Part shown: piece by piece, positions 52,092 to 60,894 of the stretch
How positions within the stretch are numbered: position 1 is the first letter of the stretch
Layout: the number at the start of each line of letters is the position of its first letter
Source: Desertimonas sp963732335
GTDB taxonomy: Bacteria; Actinomycetota; Acidimicrobiia; Acidimicrobiales; Ilumatobacteraceae
Reading direction: 5' to 3'
Assembly: GCA_963732335.1 (NCBI GenBank)
Contig: CAVSZO010000010.1
Location: forward strand, 1 to 64,000
Length of the DNA: 64,000 nt
Made by a program: the position numbers and the translations under genes
The notes under the pieces: generated by a model
Seen by the model: the letters and a program-made list of their open reading frames with translations, nothing else
What the model was told of the DNA's origin: nothing
Databases searched by the model: none

Positions 52092-53423
52092 TCATGACGC
52101 GGCCACCGGGATCATCACGCGCGGCTTGATCTTCGCCTCGAACTCCTCACGGAACAGGGTCAGTGCCGAGTGCACCGGGACGTAGGCGGACGGACCGAGA
52201 AAGCAGATCGTCGTCATCCTGTAGGGGAACGGCGTCGCTTCCAGCCCGAGGCGCTCGCTGGCCGCGTGCGGCATCGCCCCGGGGCAGATCGTCTGGCCGA
52301 CGGCGATGAGCCGATCGAGGTCACCTTCGGTGCCCCGACCGTCGATGACCCGGGCAAGGATGCGCTCCATCCACGTGCCGCCCTCGCGGCACGGGGTGCA
52401 CTTGCCACACGACTCGTGGGCATAGAAGCGCAACAGCGTGTAGGCCGCTTCGGGGATGTCGGTCGTCTCGTCCATCACCATGATCGCGCCCGACCCGAGC
52501 ATCGAGCCGGCGGCACTGACGGGTTTGTTCTCGAACGGGAGGTCGAGTTGGTCGGGCAGGAACCACGGCGCTGATCCGCCGCCCGGGACGAACGCCTTGA
52601 GCGCACGGTTGTCGCGGATGCCGGCCGAGTACTCGTCGCCGTAGATGAGCTCTCGGAACGTTGTCGTGCCGTTGACGATCTCGAACACACCGGGACGGCT
52701 GACATGGCCGGACACGGCGACCATGCGCGTTCCCGGTGACGTCTCGGTGCCGATCGCGGTGTAGGCGGCGGCCCCGTTACGGAGCAGCCACGGCAGGTTC
52801 GCCAACGTCTCGACGTTGTTGACGATCGTCGGCTGGCCGTACAGCCCGATCGCCGCGGGGAAGTACGGCGGCTTGAGCCGGGGCATGCCGCGGTTGCCCT
52901 CGAGGCTCTCGATCAGCGCTGTCTCCTCGCCGACGATGTAGGCGCCGGCGCCCCAGGTCAACACGACGTCGACGGAGAAGTCGGTGCCGAGGATGTTGCG
53001 GCCGATGTAGCCGGCGGCGTAGGCCTCGTTGAGGGCGGTGGCGACGCGCTCCTGGGCGAGGGCCATCTCGCCACGCACGTACAGGAAGCATTGCTGCAAG
53101 CCGACGGCGTAGCAGGCGATGAGGGCACCCTCGATGAGTTGGTGCGGGTCCCGTTCCATCAGCAGGCGGTCCTTGTAGGTGCCCGGTTCGCTCTCGTCGC
53201 CGTTGACGACCAGGTAGCGCGGCCACACCGACTGCGGCGTGAGCCCCCACTTCACGCCAGCGGGGAAGCCGGCACCGCCACGCCCGAGCACGGTGGCGTT
53301 CCTGACCTCGGCGTGCACGTCGGCCGGCGACTTGGCGAGGGCGGCGCGCAGCCCGGCGTAACCATCGGTGGCGTGGTATCGCTCGAGCGTGTAGGAGTCC
53401 TCGTAGCGGAAGCGCGACGTCAC
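52092..53423 (-). CDS. nuoF: NADH-quinone oxidoreductase subunit F, operon 2
   Basis: 443 residues, intact. It oxidises NADH, holding FMN and cluster N3. NADH/FMN motifs are LGRGGAGFPAGVKWG, NGDESEPGTYKDR and GAGAYIVGEETALIESLEG. Cluster ligands C339, C342 and C345 are in ESCGKCTPCREG. The fourth ligand position is unusual: C380 (GQTICPGAM) comes early and C407 (MTTICFLGPSAYVPVHSAL) lies in the context that normally follows, separated by about 27 residues. GTG 53423 overlaps the nuoE2 stop as GTGA. Confidence 0.95.
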   Translation of the reverse strand: MTSRFRYEDSYTLERYHATDGYAGLRAALAKSPADVHAEVRNATVLGRGGAGFPAGVKWGLTPQSVWPRYLVVNGDESEPGTYKDRLLMERDPHQLIEGALIACYAVGLQQCFLYVRGEMALAQERVATALNEAYAAGYIGRNILGTDFSVDVVLTWGAGAYIVGEETALIESLEGNRGMPRLKPPYFPAAIGLYGQPTIVNNVETLANLPWLLRNGAAAYTAIGTETSPGTRMVAVSGHVSRPGVFEIVNGTTTFRELIYGDEYSAGIRDNRALKAFVPGGGSAPWFLPDQLDLPFENKPVSAAGSMLGSGAIMVMDETTDIPEAAYTLLRFYAHESCGKCTPCREGGTWMERILARVIDGRGTEGDLDRLIAVGQTICPGAMPHAASERLGLEATPFPYRMTTICFLGPSAYVPVHSALTLFREEFEAKIKPRVMIPVAAS

Positions 53424-54126
53424 GATCGAGGGCCGCGAACCGTCGGTGGCATCGACGAAACCCGGCGCCCACGGGTAGGTGCGTCATCGAGCGCGAGCGC
53501 CTGCCAGGACGGCACGCGGCCTCGTGGCGCGATGCGCAGCGCCGGCACCACCCTCACGTCGGGGTCGACGACGCCGGCAGCGCGGTCGGCCGGGATGCGC
53601 TGGCGGACGGTGGCGAGCGTCCCGTGCGGCGGGATCTCGCCATCGAGGGCGCCGGCCGCCAGGTCGTCGATCAAGGCATCGAGTTGCTCCGGCGTCACCC
53701 GATAGCGATAGCGGTAGTTGACCTGCAGGCACGGCGCCTCGGTACAGGCCGCCTGGCACTCGGCCGGGTGCAACGAGAAGTTGCCGTCGGGAGTCGTACC
53801 GCCGGCCTTGATGCCGAGGCGCTGCTCGGCGTGGTGCAGCAGCGCCTCTGCCCCGAGCAGCGCACACGACATCGTCATGCAGATGTTGATCAGGTACTTG
53901 CCGACCGGCTCGAACCGGAACATCTCGTAGAACGTCGCCGTGCCGTACACCTCGGCGGGCGTCACCCCGGTGAGCTCGGCGATGTGCTCCATCGCCTCGT
54001 TGGTGACGTAGCCGTTCTGCTCCTGGCTGAGGTGGAGCAGCGGGATCAGCGCCGACTTCGGCCGCGGATAGCGCCCGATGATCTCCCGCGGCCGAGCACC
54101 GTGTTCTCGACCGACAGCCGGCTCAC
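53420..54126 (-). CDS. nuoE: NADH-quinone oxidoreductase subunit E, operon 2, one frameshift
   Basis: About 235 residues. [2Fe-2S] thioredoxin-like subunit with REIIGRYPRPKSALIPLLHL, GVTPAEVYGTATFYEMF, and the ligand motifs CMTMSCALLGA and ECQAACTEAPCLQVN. GTG 54126 overlaps the end of nuoD2. A missing base near 54090 must be restored to join VSRLSVENTVLGR to REIIGRYPRP. Without it the sequence reads as one long NuoD-NuoE chain. A C-terminal extension of about 60 residues follows the domain, common in actinobacteria. Confidence 0.92.
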
Positions 54127-55472
54127 CGGTCGACGTCTCCGAGGACGGATCGATGGACGAGATGATCGCGACCGCATCGGCGACGAGGCGGCCGCGCATC
54201 ATGTGCGGCAGCGTCTGGATGTTGACGAACGACGGGGCCCGCATGTGCAGGCGGTACGGCTTCGCCGAGCCGTCACTGGCGAGGTAGCACCCGAGCTCAC
54301 CACGCGGGCCTTCGACGGCGACGTACACCTCGCCGGTGGGCACCTTGAACCCCTCGGTGAACAGCTTGAAGTGGTGGATCAGCGCCTCCATCGACTCGTC
54401 GATGCGGGCACGCGGCGGTGGGGTGACCTTCTTGTCCTGGATCCGATAGTCGCCGCCGGGCATCCTGTCGAGGATCTGCCGGACGAGCCGCATCGACTCG
54501 CGCACCTCGTTGATGCGGATGGCGTAGCGATCGAAGGCGTCGCCGTAGGAGCCGACGATGACGTCGAACTCCACCTCGTCGTAGTGCAGGTACGGCTCGG
54601 CGCGGCGGATGTCATAGGCCACGCCGGTGGAGCGCAAGGTCGGACCGGTGGCGGCCAGAGCGACTGCCTCGGTGGGCGTGATCACGCCGACGCCCTGCAA
54701 CCGCTCGCGCCAGATCGGCTGGCCGGTCATCAGCGTGTCGTACTCGTCGAGGCGCGGCGGGATCAGGTCGAGCAGGCGCAGCACCCCATCGCGCCATCCG
54801 GGTGGAAGGTCGGCGGCGACGCCTCCGGGGCGGACGTAGTTGTGGTTCATCCGCAGCCCGGTGACCTGCTGGAAGAAGCGCAACACCTCCTCGCGCTCGC
54901 GCCAGCCGTAGATCATCATCGACACAGCGCCGAGGTCCAAGCCGTTGGTGGCGAGGAAGAGCAGATGGCTCGACATCCGGTTGAGCTCGGACATCAACAT
55001 GCGGATCCACACCGCCCGCTCGGGAATCTCACCGTCGATGCCGAGCAGCTTCTCCGTCGCCATCGAGAAGACGAGCTCGTTGAAGAACGGGCTGAGGTAG
55101 TCCATGCGCGTCACGTTGGTTCCGCCCTGGAGATACGTCAGCTGCTCCCCCTGCTTCTCCATCCCCGTGTGCAAGTAGCCGATGATCGGCTTGCAGCGCA
55201 GCACGGTCTCGCCGCGCAGCTCGAGCATCAGCCGCAACACGCCGTGGGTGCTGGGGTGCTGCGGCCCCATGTTGATGATCATCGTCTCGTCGTCGTCGGG
55301 ATCGCGAGCGTCGGGGTCGTTCGACTGGTCGGGCAGGGCGGCAGCGTCGGCTTCGCTCATGCGCAGCACGGCGCCGACCTCGCGCAACAGCTCGGTCGCG
55401 GGGATCTGGCTGCGCGGCCGCAGCTCCTGACCGGCCTCGGACGTCTGGTACGATCGAGTCAGACGTACTCAC
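54123..55472 (-). CDS. nuoD: NADH-quinone oxidoreductase subunit D, operon 2, two frame changes
   Basis: About 449 residues. It has INMGPQHPSTHGVLRLMLEL, then IGYLHTGMEKQGEQLTYLQG, where threonine replaces the HRG arginine of NuoD1. MSSHLLFLATNGLDLGA, HMRAPSFVNIQTLPHMMRG and the usual close SSIDP..GDVDR follow. The last residues require one missing base near 54146, after which a TGA at 54123-54125 ends the gene. At the 5' end, GTG 55472 (MSTSDS) joins YQTSEAGQELRPRSQIPATE after removing an extra base near 55447. Both changes fit the normal length. Confidence 0.93.
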
Positions 55473-55951
55473 TCACCTGACCCCCGTCCCCTTGAACTGC
55501 ACGGGGATCTCGCCGACGACGTAGTCCTTGCGCAGCGGGTAGCCCTCCCAGTCCTCCGGCATCAGGATGCGGGTGAGGTCGGGGTGCCCGGCGAACGTGA
55601 TGCCGAACATGTCGAACGCCTCGCGCTCCATCGCCTCGGTGCCGGGATGGACGTGGAACAACGACGGCACCTCCGGATCATCGCCCGGCACCTGGACACG
55701 GAGTCGCAGCCGGCGAGCCTCGGCGAGGTCGAGCAGATTGACGACGACCTCGAACCTCCCCGGCTCGATACCGTCTGGCAGCGGCCGGCCGGGGTGGTCG
55801 GAGTAGTCGACGGCGGTCAGGTCGACGCACATCGTGTAGCCGTCGTCGAGCGCGGCCTTCACCGTGTCGACGTAGGTCGCCCGGCTCGGGTGGACAACGA
55901 CCTGACCCCAGCTCTCGGTGCGCGGGCAGTCGTACAGCGTGTCATCGACAT
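55473..55951 (-). CDS. nuoC: NADH-quinone oxidoreductase subunit C, operon 2, one frame change
   Basis: About 159 residues, the compact form. It has TLYDCPRTESWGQVVVHPSR, YTMCVDLTAVDYSDHPGR, VNLLDLAEARRLRLRVQVPG and the signature EREAFDMFGITFAGHPDLTR followed by MPEDWEGYPLRKDYVVG. The ATG at 55951 fits if one base is missing near 55946; as read, no start codon precedes TLYDC in frame. Unlike NuoC1 it has no acidic tail. It lies between nuoB2 and nuoD2. Confidence 0.9.
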
Positions 55952-55955
55952 CGGC

Positions 55956-56546
55956 TCACGACCTCCCGAGGAGGACCGGGATCGGCTCGCCGGACGGAGC
56001 GATCTCGCGGACGTGGACGTTGGCCCCCGTTCCTTCCGACTCGCGGCGGCGCATCAGTTCACCACTCTCGATCAAGCCGTGCAGCGTCTCGATGGCGTGG
56101 AGCAGCGTCTCGGGCGTCGGCGGGCAGCCGGGGGCGTAGACGTCCACCGGCACGATCTGGTCGACGCCTTGGACGATGGCGTAGTTGTTGAACATCCCGC
56201 CGGTCGAAGCGCACACACCCATCGAGATGACCCACTTCGGTTCCATCATCTGGTCGTAGACCTGGCGCAGCACCGGTGCCATCTTCTGGCTGACCCGGCC
56301 GGCCACGATCATGATGTCGGCCTGGCGCGGCGAGGCCCGGAACACCTCCATGCCGAAGCGGGAGATGTCGTAGTGCGCTCCGCCGGCCGCCATCATCTCG
56401 ATGGCGCAACAGGCGAGTCCGAAGTTGGCCGGCCACGAACTGCGCGAGCGCGCCCACTTGACCAGCTCCTCGACCCTGCTCGTGATCACGTTGTGCGACA
56501 GCCGGGCGAGCCCATCGCCGTCGCGAAGCTCCGACAACATCCCCAT
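55956..56546 (-). CDS. nuoB: NADH-quinone oxidoreductase subunit B, operon 2
   Basis: 196 residues, intact. Cluster N2 ligands are C46, C47 (FGLACCAIEMM), C112 (MGVCASTGGMFNNYAIVQ) and C141 (APGCPPTPETL). There is no additional cysteine in the third motif, in contrast to NuoB1. Start ATG gives MGMLSELRDGDGLARLSHNV. The C-terminal RRRESEGTGANVHVREIAPS extends past the core. It is three bases from nuoA2. Confidence 0.96.
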   Translation of the reverse strand: MGMLSELRDGDGLARLSHNVITSRVEELVKWARSRSSWPANFGLACCAIEMMAAGGAHYDISRFGMEVFRASPRQADIMIVAGRVSQKMAPVLRQVYDQMMEPKWVISMGVCASTGGMFNNYAIVQGVDQIVPVDVYAPGCPPTPETLLHAIETLHGLIESGELMRRRESEGTGANVHVREIAPSGEPIPVLLGRS

Positions 56547-56549
56547 GGT

Positions 56550-57026
56550 CTAGGCGGCTTCCTCGGCCGCCTCCGAACGGCCTTCGGTCCCGACCCGACG
56601 AACCGTCGTTCGCGTCGTGCGCTCCGCCGACACCATGCCCTCGGCGGGGTCGACCGACGGCTTCTGCTTCAGCGGGCCCCAGTCGAGCCCGCCGCGCGCG
56701 ACCTCGTAGACGAACGTGAGGAAGAACAGCACCGAGAACAGCACGATCGCCCAGAACCCGTACACACCGAGGTCGCCCCGCGACACCGCGTACGGGTAGA
56801 TGAAGATGATCTCGATGTCGAACATGATGAACAGCATCGCCACGATGTAGAAGCTCACCGGGAAGCGCTCCGGTGGCTCCCGCGACGGCACGATGCCGCA
56901 CTCGTACGGCGCGTCCTTCGCCGCCGACGGCCGCCGCGGGGCGAGCAGGTGCGACATCACGAGGCTGATCACCCCGAAGACGATCGCCAAGCCGGCGAGG
57001 ACGACGATCGGGAGGTACTGGGACAT
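56550..57026 (-). CDS. nuoA: NADH-quinone oxidoreductase subunit A, operon 2
   Basis: 158 residues. Three helices with FIMFDIEIIFIYPYAVSRGD and the YECGIVPSREPPERFPV loop containing the switch cysteine. A cytoplasmic tail of about 40 residues (GTEGRSEAAEEAA) is longer than usual. ATG 57026 (MSQYLPIVVLAGLAIVFGV) overlaps the stop of the upstream unknown membrane gene as TGATG, so the nuo genes are directly coupled to the cytochrome genes. Confidence 0.95.
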   Translation of the reverse strand: MSQYLPIVVLAGLAIVFGVISLVMSHLLAPRRPSAAKDAPYECGIVPSREPPERFPVSFYIVAMLFIMFDIEIIFIYPYAVSRGDLGVYGFWAIVLFSVLFFLTFVYEVARGGLDWGPLKQKPSVDPAEGMVSAERTTRTTVRRVGTEGRSEAAEEAA

Positions 57027-57850
57027 CACGAACCTGCTGCCGGAATGGGCTGGCTGACGTTGGCGCGGACGCGTGCGTCGCGTTGGTGGAGCAGCCAGCA
57101 CAACGTCAGGAAGATGATCGACGCACCGATCGTCAGGACGAACGCCGGCTGACGGCGGGCGCCGAGGTCACGGATCATGTACACGTACTGGCGCTGCTGG
57201 CTCTCGTCGATCTGGCTGGCCGGCGCCGCCCGCCCCGACTCGTCACGGGTCTGCTCGATCGGGGCGACCTCGACGAGGGCGTGGCGCGGCTCGTGCCAGA
57301 ACGCCAGCAGGTCGAAGTTCCCGATCATCGGATAGCGGTCGCCGCCGATGTCGAACACGCGAGTGACCTGATACTCGCCGGCCTCGAACGCCCCCGTCTC
57401 CTCGAGGAACTCGCCGGCCGACGCGCCGGCCTGGCCCGCCGCAGGCGACGACGTGTCGAGCTGTTGCCAACCCTCGTCCTCGACAAGCTTCTCGGCGACG
57501 AGGGCCGACTCGTCGGTGTACGACATCTCGTCGGGGACCTCGACGGGCTCACCGAGCAAGCCAGCCTGATTGAGGGCGACGGTGTCCTGGAGCACGGTGC
57601 GCCCCTCCACCGCCTTCCAGGAGCCGAGCGGCCCCTGCAGGCCGATGCCGTAGATCGCCCAGATCGCCCCCATCAGGGCCATCCACCCGGAGAGCCCGCA
57701 CAGGGCGACGAGGAAACCGAGCCGGGCACCGAGGTTGGTGGCGAGGACGAGGTAGATCGATCCGATCAGCACGGCGACGCCGATGAGGGTGACGATGATG
57801 CCGCGAAGCTCCGGCTCCCAACCGATGGCGAGGATCGAGACGACCGACAC
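57026..57850 (-). CDS. Unknown membrane protein between the cytochrome and nuo genes
   Basis: 274 residues; I recognise no family. Two N-terminal helices (GIIVTLIGVAVLIGSIYLVL and LGFLVALCGLSGWMALMGAI), an extracytoplasmic region of about 150 residues with an acidic, helical first part (AEKLVEDEGWQQL) and a more structured second part (VTRVFDIGGDRYPMIGNFDL, FWHEPRHALVEVAPIEQ), then a last helix (FVLTIGASIIFLTLCWLLHQ). It has no heme or Fe-S motif. It is coupled to nuoA2 by TGATG and follows the diheme cytochrome c by one base gap or less. Position suggests an accessory or assembly subunit of the cytochrome complex or of a complex joining it to complex I. Confidence 0.75.
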   Translation of the reverse strand: MSVVSILAIGWEPELRGIIVTLIGVAVLIGSIYLVLATNLGARLGFLVALCGLSGWMALMGAIWAIYGIGLQGPLGSWKAVEGRTVLQDTVALNQAGLLGEPVEVPDEMSYTDESALVAEKLVEDEGWQQLDTSSPAAGQAGASAGEFLEETGAFEAGEYQVTRVFDIGGDRYPMIGNFDLLAFWHEPRHALVEVAPIEQTRDESGRAAPASQIDESQQRQYVYMIRDLGARRQPAFVLTIGASIIFLTLCWLLHQRDARVRANVSQPIPAAGS

Positions 57851-58912
57851 CTACAGACTCCGCACGTAGTCGACGATGGCGGCGATCTGCTCCTCGGTGA
57901 GCATCGCCCCGAACGCCGGCATCTTGCCGCTGCCTTGGCCCTGCTCGGCGTAGCCGACGCCGTTCTCGCTGCCGTTGGTGACGAAGTCGATCATCTCCTC
58001 GCTGTTGGGGAAGTGGGCGTTTTCGGATCCGCCGGTGATGTTCGGGCCGAGGCCGCCCTGACCGGACTCCTGCGGATCGCCGTAGCTCCACCCGCTCGTG
58101 TGGCAGCGGGCGCAGCTGTAGGCGCCGCTGGAGAGGGCGAGGTTGAACAGCGCCTCGCCGTAGCTGGCGTACTCGCCGTCCTCGACCGCTTGGCGGGCGG
58201 TCGTCTCGATGTTCTCCTGGATCTCCGCCGGAAGGTGCCCGGTCGGGCAGTTCGGGTCGTCAATCTCGGTTCCGTCGCAGTTCTCGCGCGGGATCTGGAT
58301 CGACTGGATGTAGGCGATCAGGCTCTCGACCTGTTGGGCATTGAGCGGCCCGCCGCCGTCGAGACCCCACGCCGACATCGGCGTGCCGGGCCGCCCGTAG
58401 GTGATGATGTACGCGACCTCTTCGGGGGTGAAGCGGTACAGCACGGTGTTCAGCGCCGGCGCCGTCCACGTCACCGCCCGCACCTCACCGGTCGCCGGAT
58501 CGGTGATCGAGAACGGGGCGTTACCTCCGGTGGCGTTCATGCCGCCGTGGCAGCCGGCGCAGTTGAACCCGCCATCCGCTGTCGGTTCGAACAACTCGCC
58601 GCCCCATCCGGCGAGCTGGCTGTCGGCGGCCTCCCGGGCGCCGGCCTGACGGCTCGGCTCGAACACCCAGTAGAGCGGCAGTCCGATGACGATGACGATC
58701 AGCAACAGCACGCCGACGAACTGGACCAGCTCGAGGCGCCGCCCTTCGAGGTCCTCGTCGTCGTAGTACGGCTTGCGGTTGGGCGCCAGCTCGATCTCCG
58801 AACCGAGCTCCTTGCGCGCCGACCGGGCGTTGAACACCGCGTAGACGAGCCAGCCGATGACGAGAACGAGGACGATGACCCACGCGATCGCCGTCGTTGC
58901 GAGTGCGATCAC
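57851..58912 (-). CDS. Membrane-anchored diheme cytochrome c
   Basis: 353 residues. N-terminal helix IAWVIVLVLVIGWLVYAVF and a second helix VQFVGVLLLIVIVIGLPLYW anchor two c-type domains. Heme sites are C118-C121-H122 (NCAGCHGG) and C267-C270-H271 (SCARCHTSG). Candidate axial methionines are in GTPMSAWG and GKMPAFGAMLT. It takes the role of cytochrome c1/f in the quinol oxidase encoded upstream. The acidic loop YYDDEDLEGRR lies on the cytoplasmic side. The frame is intact. The start ATG follows the large intergenic repeat. Confidence 0.93.
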   Translation of the reverse strand: MIALATTAIAWVIVLVLVIGWLVYAVFNARSARKELGSEIELAPNRKPYYDDEDLEGRRLELVQFVGVLLLIVIVIGLPLYWVFEPSRQAGAREAADSQLAGWGGELFEPTADGGFNCAGCHGGMNATGGNAPFSITDPATGEVRAVTWTAPALNTVLYRFTPEEVAYIITYGRPGTPMSAWGLDGGGPLNAQQVESLIAYIQSIQIPRENCDGTEIDDPNCPTGHLPAEIQENIETTARQAVEDGEYASYGEALFNLALSSGAYSCARCHTSGWSYGDPQESGQGGLGPNITGGSENAHFPNSEEMIDFVTNGSENGVGYAEQGQGSGKMPAFGAMLTEEQIAAIVDYVRSL

Positions 58913-59100
58913 GTTTCGATCTCACTCGTTCGCTCGCTTCGCTCGCTCTCTCCGTTCGATCGAGCTCGATGCACCCGGCCTGGCGGCCGGGACCGAAATC
59001 CATACCGCTGGTCGACCGGCAAAGCCGGATCGACCAGCAGGCGGGGGGCTCCGGCAGGAGCCTCTGCCCCCCGCACCGCCCGCCGAGGTGACCGCGATTG
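58911..59100 (-). repeat. Three-hairpin intergenic repeat, inverted copy between the Rieske and cytochrome c genes
   Basis: About 90% identical over roughly 175 bp to the inverse of 26207-26384, with all three hairpins kept. The second reads GCTGGTCG/CGACCAGC, one covarying pair different from the other copy. It fills the 199-bp gap inside the respiratory operon. Relative to transcription, this copy has the opposite orientation to the first. Confidence 0.85.
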
Positions 59101-59111
59101 CGGGAACGGCA

Positions 59112-60043
59112 TCAGTGTCCTCCGGCCCCGGTGATGCAGTGGGGGCCCTCGGCCTCCTGGCCGGTGGTGTTCGTGCCGATCGGCGGGCCGGCGTAGACGG
59201 TGCCGGTGTCGACGGCGACGTTGCCGGCTCCGTCGACGCTGATGCTGAAGCGGTCCATCCCGCGCGGGGCCGGCCCGCCCTTCTTCTCACCGACCTGGTT
59301 GTACTGCGATCCGTGGCATGGGCACTCGAACCAACGGCTCGACGCGCAGTCTGGGTACCCGGCAACCGAGGTGCGGGCACTTCTGGTAGAGGGCGACCAA
59401 GCCGTAGTCGCGCATTCCGGCGAGGATCGCTTCGTCGTAGACGCCCTCCGCCTTGGGCAGCGCTTCGGCGGGGTACTCGGTGAACCAGGTGCGCGCTGAC
59501 GGGGCGTAGAAGAACCCGGAGTTGGCCCGGGCACCTTCCTTGATGTCCTCGAGCTTGCCGACGCTGACGACCTGGCCGAACCCGCCGGTGGCGGTCGGCC
59601 ACAGGAAGGCGACGAACCCGGCGACGGTGAACGCGCCGATGCTCGTGCCCATCAGCGTGACAGTGGCGCGGTTGAAGAACTGGCGGCGGCTCACCCCGAT
59701 CGACCTCGGGGTCGGGCGGAACCCAGGGCGCCGGGGCGGCCGGCGGGGCGAGCACGGGCGTCGGCCGGCGGGCCTGTTCGCCGGCGCGCTCGGCCTCGTC
59801 GGCGGTGAGCACGGCGACGGCGGTTCCCGGGCGGCTCGCCTCGTCGGATCCGGCGGCACCCTCGGTCGCGGCGGCTTCGGCCGCGGCGCGAGCGCGGCGT
59901 GCCGCTTCGTCGCGCCGGCGCGTCTCGCTCGACAGCGCGCCGGCACCGCGGACGTCGCTGCGGCGCGCCGTCGTCACGAACACGATGGCGGCGAGCACGA
60001 CGGCGACGGCGATGGCGATGGCGATGACTGCAGCGCTGGACAT
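59112..60043 (-). CDS. Rieske iron-sulfur protein of a cytochrome bc/b6f-type complex, two frameshifts
   Basis: About 309 residues. It has an N-terminal helix VIAIAIAVAVVLAAIVFV, an Ala/Arg-rich cytoplasmic stretch of about 80 residues, then a Tat-type motif VSRRQFFNRATV before the main anchor helix GAFTVAGFVAFLW. The [2Fe-2S] ligands are in QKCPHLGC and ECPCHGSQY, so one Cys and one His per motif are present. Extra bases near 59700 and 59345 separate the parts. After removal the protein is continuous and ends GPHCITGAGGH. The extra N-terminal helix plus linker is typical of actinobacterial QcrA. Confidence 0.92.
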
Positions 60044-60067
60044 GACGATTCTCCTACGGCTCTTCGC

Positions 60068-60894
60068 TCACAGCTCGAAGAACATGCCGTCCCTCCACGG
60101 CAGCGTGAAGTTGAAGCCAGGGCCGCGGAAGAACGATCCGATCATCACGAGCACGGCCCAGAACATCAGGTGGATGGTCATCAACGAGGTGGCGAACTTG
60201 CGATCCTCCGGCTTGTTGGACGGGTTGCGGTCGATGTACGGGGCGAAGATGAGCACGATGATCCCGACCCCCGGGATCGTCACCCCGGCGATCATCGGGT
60301 GGAACATCGTGAGCAGTTCCTGGAGGCCGAGGAAGTACCACGGCGCCTTCGAGGGGTTGGGCGTCTGGTTGGTGTTGGCGAGCTCGAGCAGCGGGGCGTT
60401 GACGAAGATCGAGAACACGAACGTGAACGCCAAGCAGGCGAGCGAGGCGACGAACTCGGCGGCGAGGAGGTGCGGCCACGTGTGCACCTTGTCGACCGGC
60501 GTCGCCTTGACCTCCTGGATCGAGCCGCTCTTGACGACGGTGAGCAGACGCTGGGTGTGACCACCCGGCCCGGCGCCGATCGGGACGCCGGCGGCCGCCG
60601 GCGGGGCGGCGACGACGGCCGTGCCCGGGCGCTCGGCGACGGCGACACCGCCGCCCGACGACTCCGCTTCGCCGCCGCCTTCGGCCTTGGCCTTGGCGGC
60701 GCGGGAGCGTTCGAGCAGATGGGCCGGGATCCGCGGGTCGGTGGCTGGCTGTTCGGCCGCGGCGTCGCCCCGCGCGTCGGCGGCCGGCGCAGCTTCGGCC
60801 GGCGCGTCGGCTGCCTTGTCGGCTTCGGCCTTCTCGCGCGCCGGCCTGGGCTCGCTTGAGCAGGTGTTCGGGATCTCGGTCGATCTCGAGTCAC
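60068..60894 (-). CDS. Cytochrome b C-terminal (subunit IV-type) protein with long N-terminal tail, two frameshifts
   Basis: About 274 residues. The C-terminal 140 residues form three helices with HTWPHLLAAEFVASLACLAF, the quinol-site motif KAPWYFLGLQELL (PEWY region) and PGVGIIVLIFAPYIDRNPSN. The N-terminal 130 residues are hydrophilic, Ala/Glu-rich and contain two related motifs, DPEHLLKRAQARR and IPAHLLERSRAAK. The first recurs in the cytochrome c at 62815. GTG 60894 overlaps the stop of cytochrome b. Extra bases near 60886 and 60848 are implied. With the preceding gene it forms a split, b6f-like cytochrome b. Confidence 0.9.
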
